From Candidatus Hydrogenedentota bacterium (GTDB taxonomy: Bacteria > Hydrogenedentota > Hydrogenedentia > Hydrogenedentales > SLHB01), in contig PWNM01000237.1 in NCBI GenBank assembly GCA_003557825.1, positions 1 through 6,800 of the forward strand: DNA of 6,800 bases. Direction: 5' to 3'. This document shows positions 6,386 through 6,800 of the stretch, in pieces (the first letter of the stretch is position 1; every line of letters starts with the position of its first letter). The notes beneath the pieces are model-generated. The model saw only the letters and a program-made list of their open reading frames with translations. It was not told the DNA's origin and did not search any database. The translations under genes and the position numbers were made by a program.

Positions 6386-6800
6386 ATGATGACCCAACGC
6401 CCATCCAAACGGCCGGAATTTTCCGATGCGTTGATCCTCTCCGCCGCCTACTCTGGCAGTCCTGGGTCGATCGGGCACTGCGAACTCGCGGTTCGATGGC
6501 ACCAGGACAGCGTGCAATTGTGGGCGTGGACAGACGCTTTAGGTCTTGAAAAGCGTCACACATGGCCGAAATCGGCCACGTACTTGACCATGGTTGACGA
6601 TGTGCTGGCTGACGAAGCGATCCCTGCCGCCGTATCGCTGCACAAAATAGCCATCATTCGCGATCGCCCTCCTCTCGGAGATCTTCTCGCCTTCGTGTAT
6701 GCCGATGAGGAACCCAATCGTGGCATTGCAGAGTTGCTCCTGCAGCTACCCGAGAGCGTGCTCGTTCGACTGGCCACAGAACGCCATGGCCTTAGGTCTC
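6386..6800 (+). CDS. Unrecognised protein, N-terminal 138 residues (runs off the right edge)
   Basis: The frame is open from ATG 6386 to the window end without a stop. A GGAG sequence 7 bases upstream supports the start, and a second ATG follows at once at 6389. After a short basic N-terminus the protein alternates strand-like and helical segments with many Trp, Asp and Leu residues, for example SVQLWAWTDALGLE near 46-59. A Leu-rich helix with ELLLQLPESVLVRL lies near 118-131. There is no signal peptide or membrane segment. I do not recognise the family. It follows the SIR2-like gene on the same strand but after a 353-base gap, so it is probably separately expressed. It could be an accessory defence gene or simply the next gene in the island. 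Confidence 0.65.
   Translation, partial: MMTQRPSKRPEFSDALILSAAYSGSPGSIGHCELAVRWHQDSVQLWAWTDALGLEKRHTWPKSATYLTMVDDVLADEAIPAAVSLHKIAIIRDRPPLGDLLAFVYADEEPNRGIAELLLQLPESVLVRLATERHGLRS

Noticed and set aside
6043..6408. 121-codon open frame on the - strand in the right-hand gap
   Set aside because: It is Arg/Pro-rich with no recognised motif and covers the inverted repeats; GC-rich DNA often leaves such frames open.

Overview
The window carries a compact antiviral-defence locus on the + strand, in DNA of fairly high GC with codon use typical of a Pseudomonadota-like genome. That lineage guess is weak, because no ribosomal or housekeeping gene is present to fix the organism. The core is a tightly packed three-gene operon at 1646-6032. 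It encodes a long McrB-type AAA+ motor, an McrC-type PD-(D/E)xK nuclease, and a SIR2-like protein of the DUF4917 type. The junctions are a TGATG one-base overlap and an ATGA four-base overlap, so the three products are almost certainly co-translated.

Layout: 1-247 has no gene I can support. An unrecognised 354-residue soluble protein lies at 248-1312. The 333-base gap 1313-1645 holds a nested inverted repeat (1431-1483) and an open stretch at 1506-1634 whose translation looks like the extreme C-terminus of a type I restriction subunit HsdR. This suggests that the operon once followed hsdR and that most of the type I system has been lost and replaced. mcrB, mcrC and the SIR2-like gene follow. 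A 353-base gap with two GC-rich inverted repeats comes next (6033-6385). An unrecognised gene begins at 6386 and runs off the right edge.

How the genes probably work together (inference): the N-terminal part of McrB (PUA/EVE-like by its look) would recognise modified foreign nucleic acid, its AAA+ ring would drive McrC cleavage, and the DUF4917 protein would add a second, possibly NAD-directed activity that stops growth if restriction fails. All three proteins keep the key residues expected for activity. I know of no experimental description of a McrBC operon with a DUF4917 third subunit, but I could not search for one.
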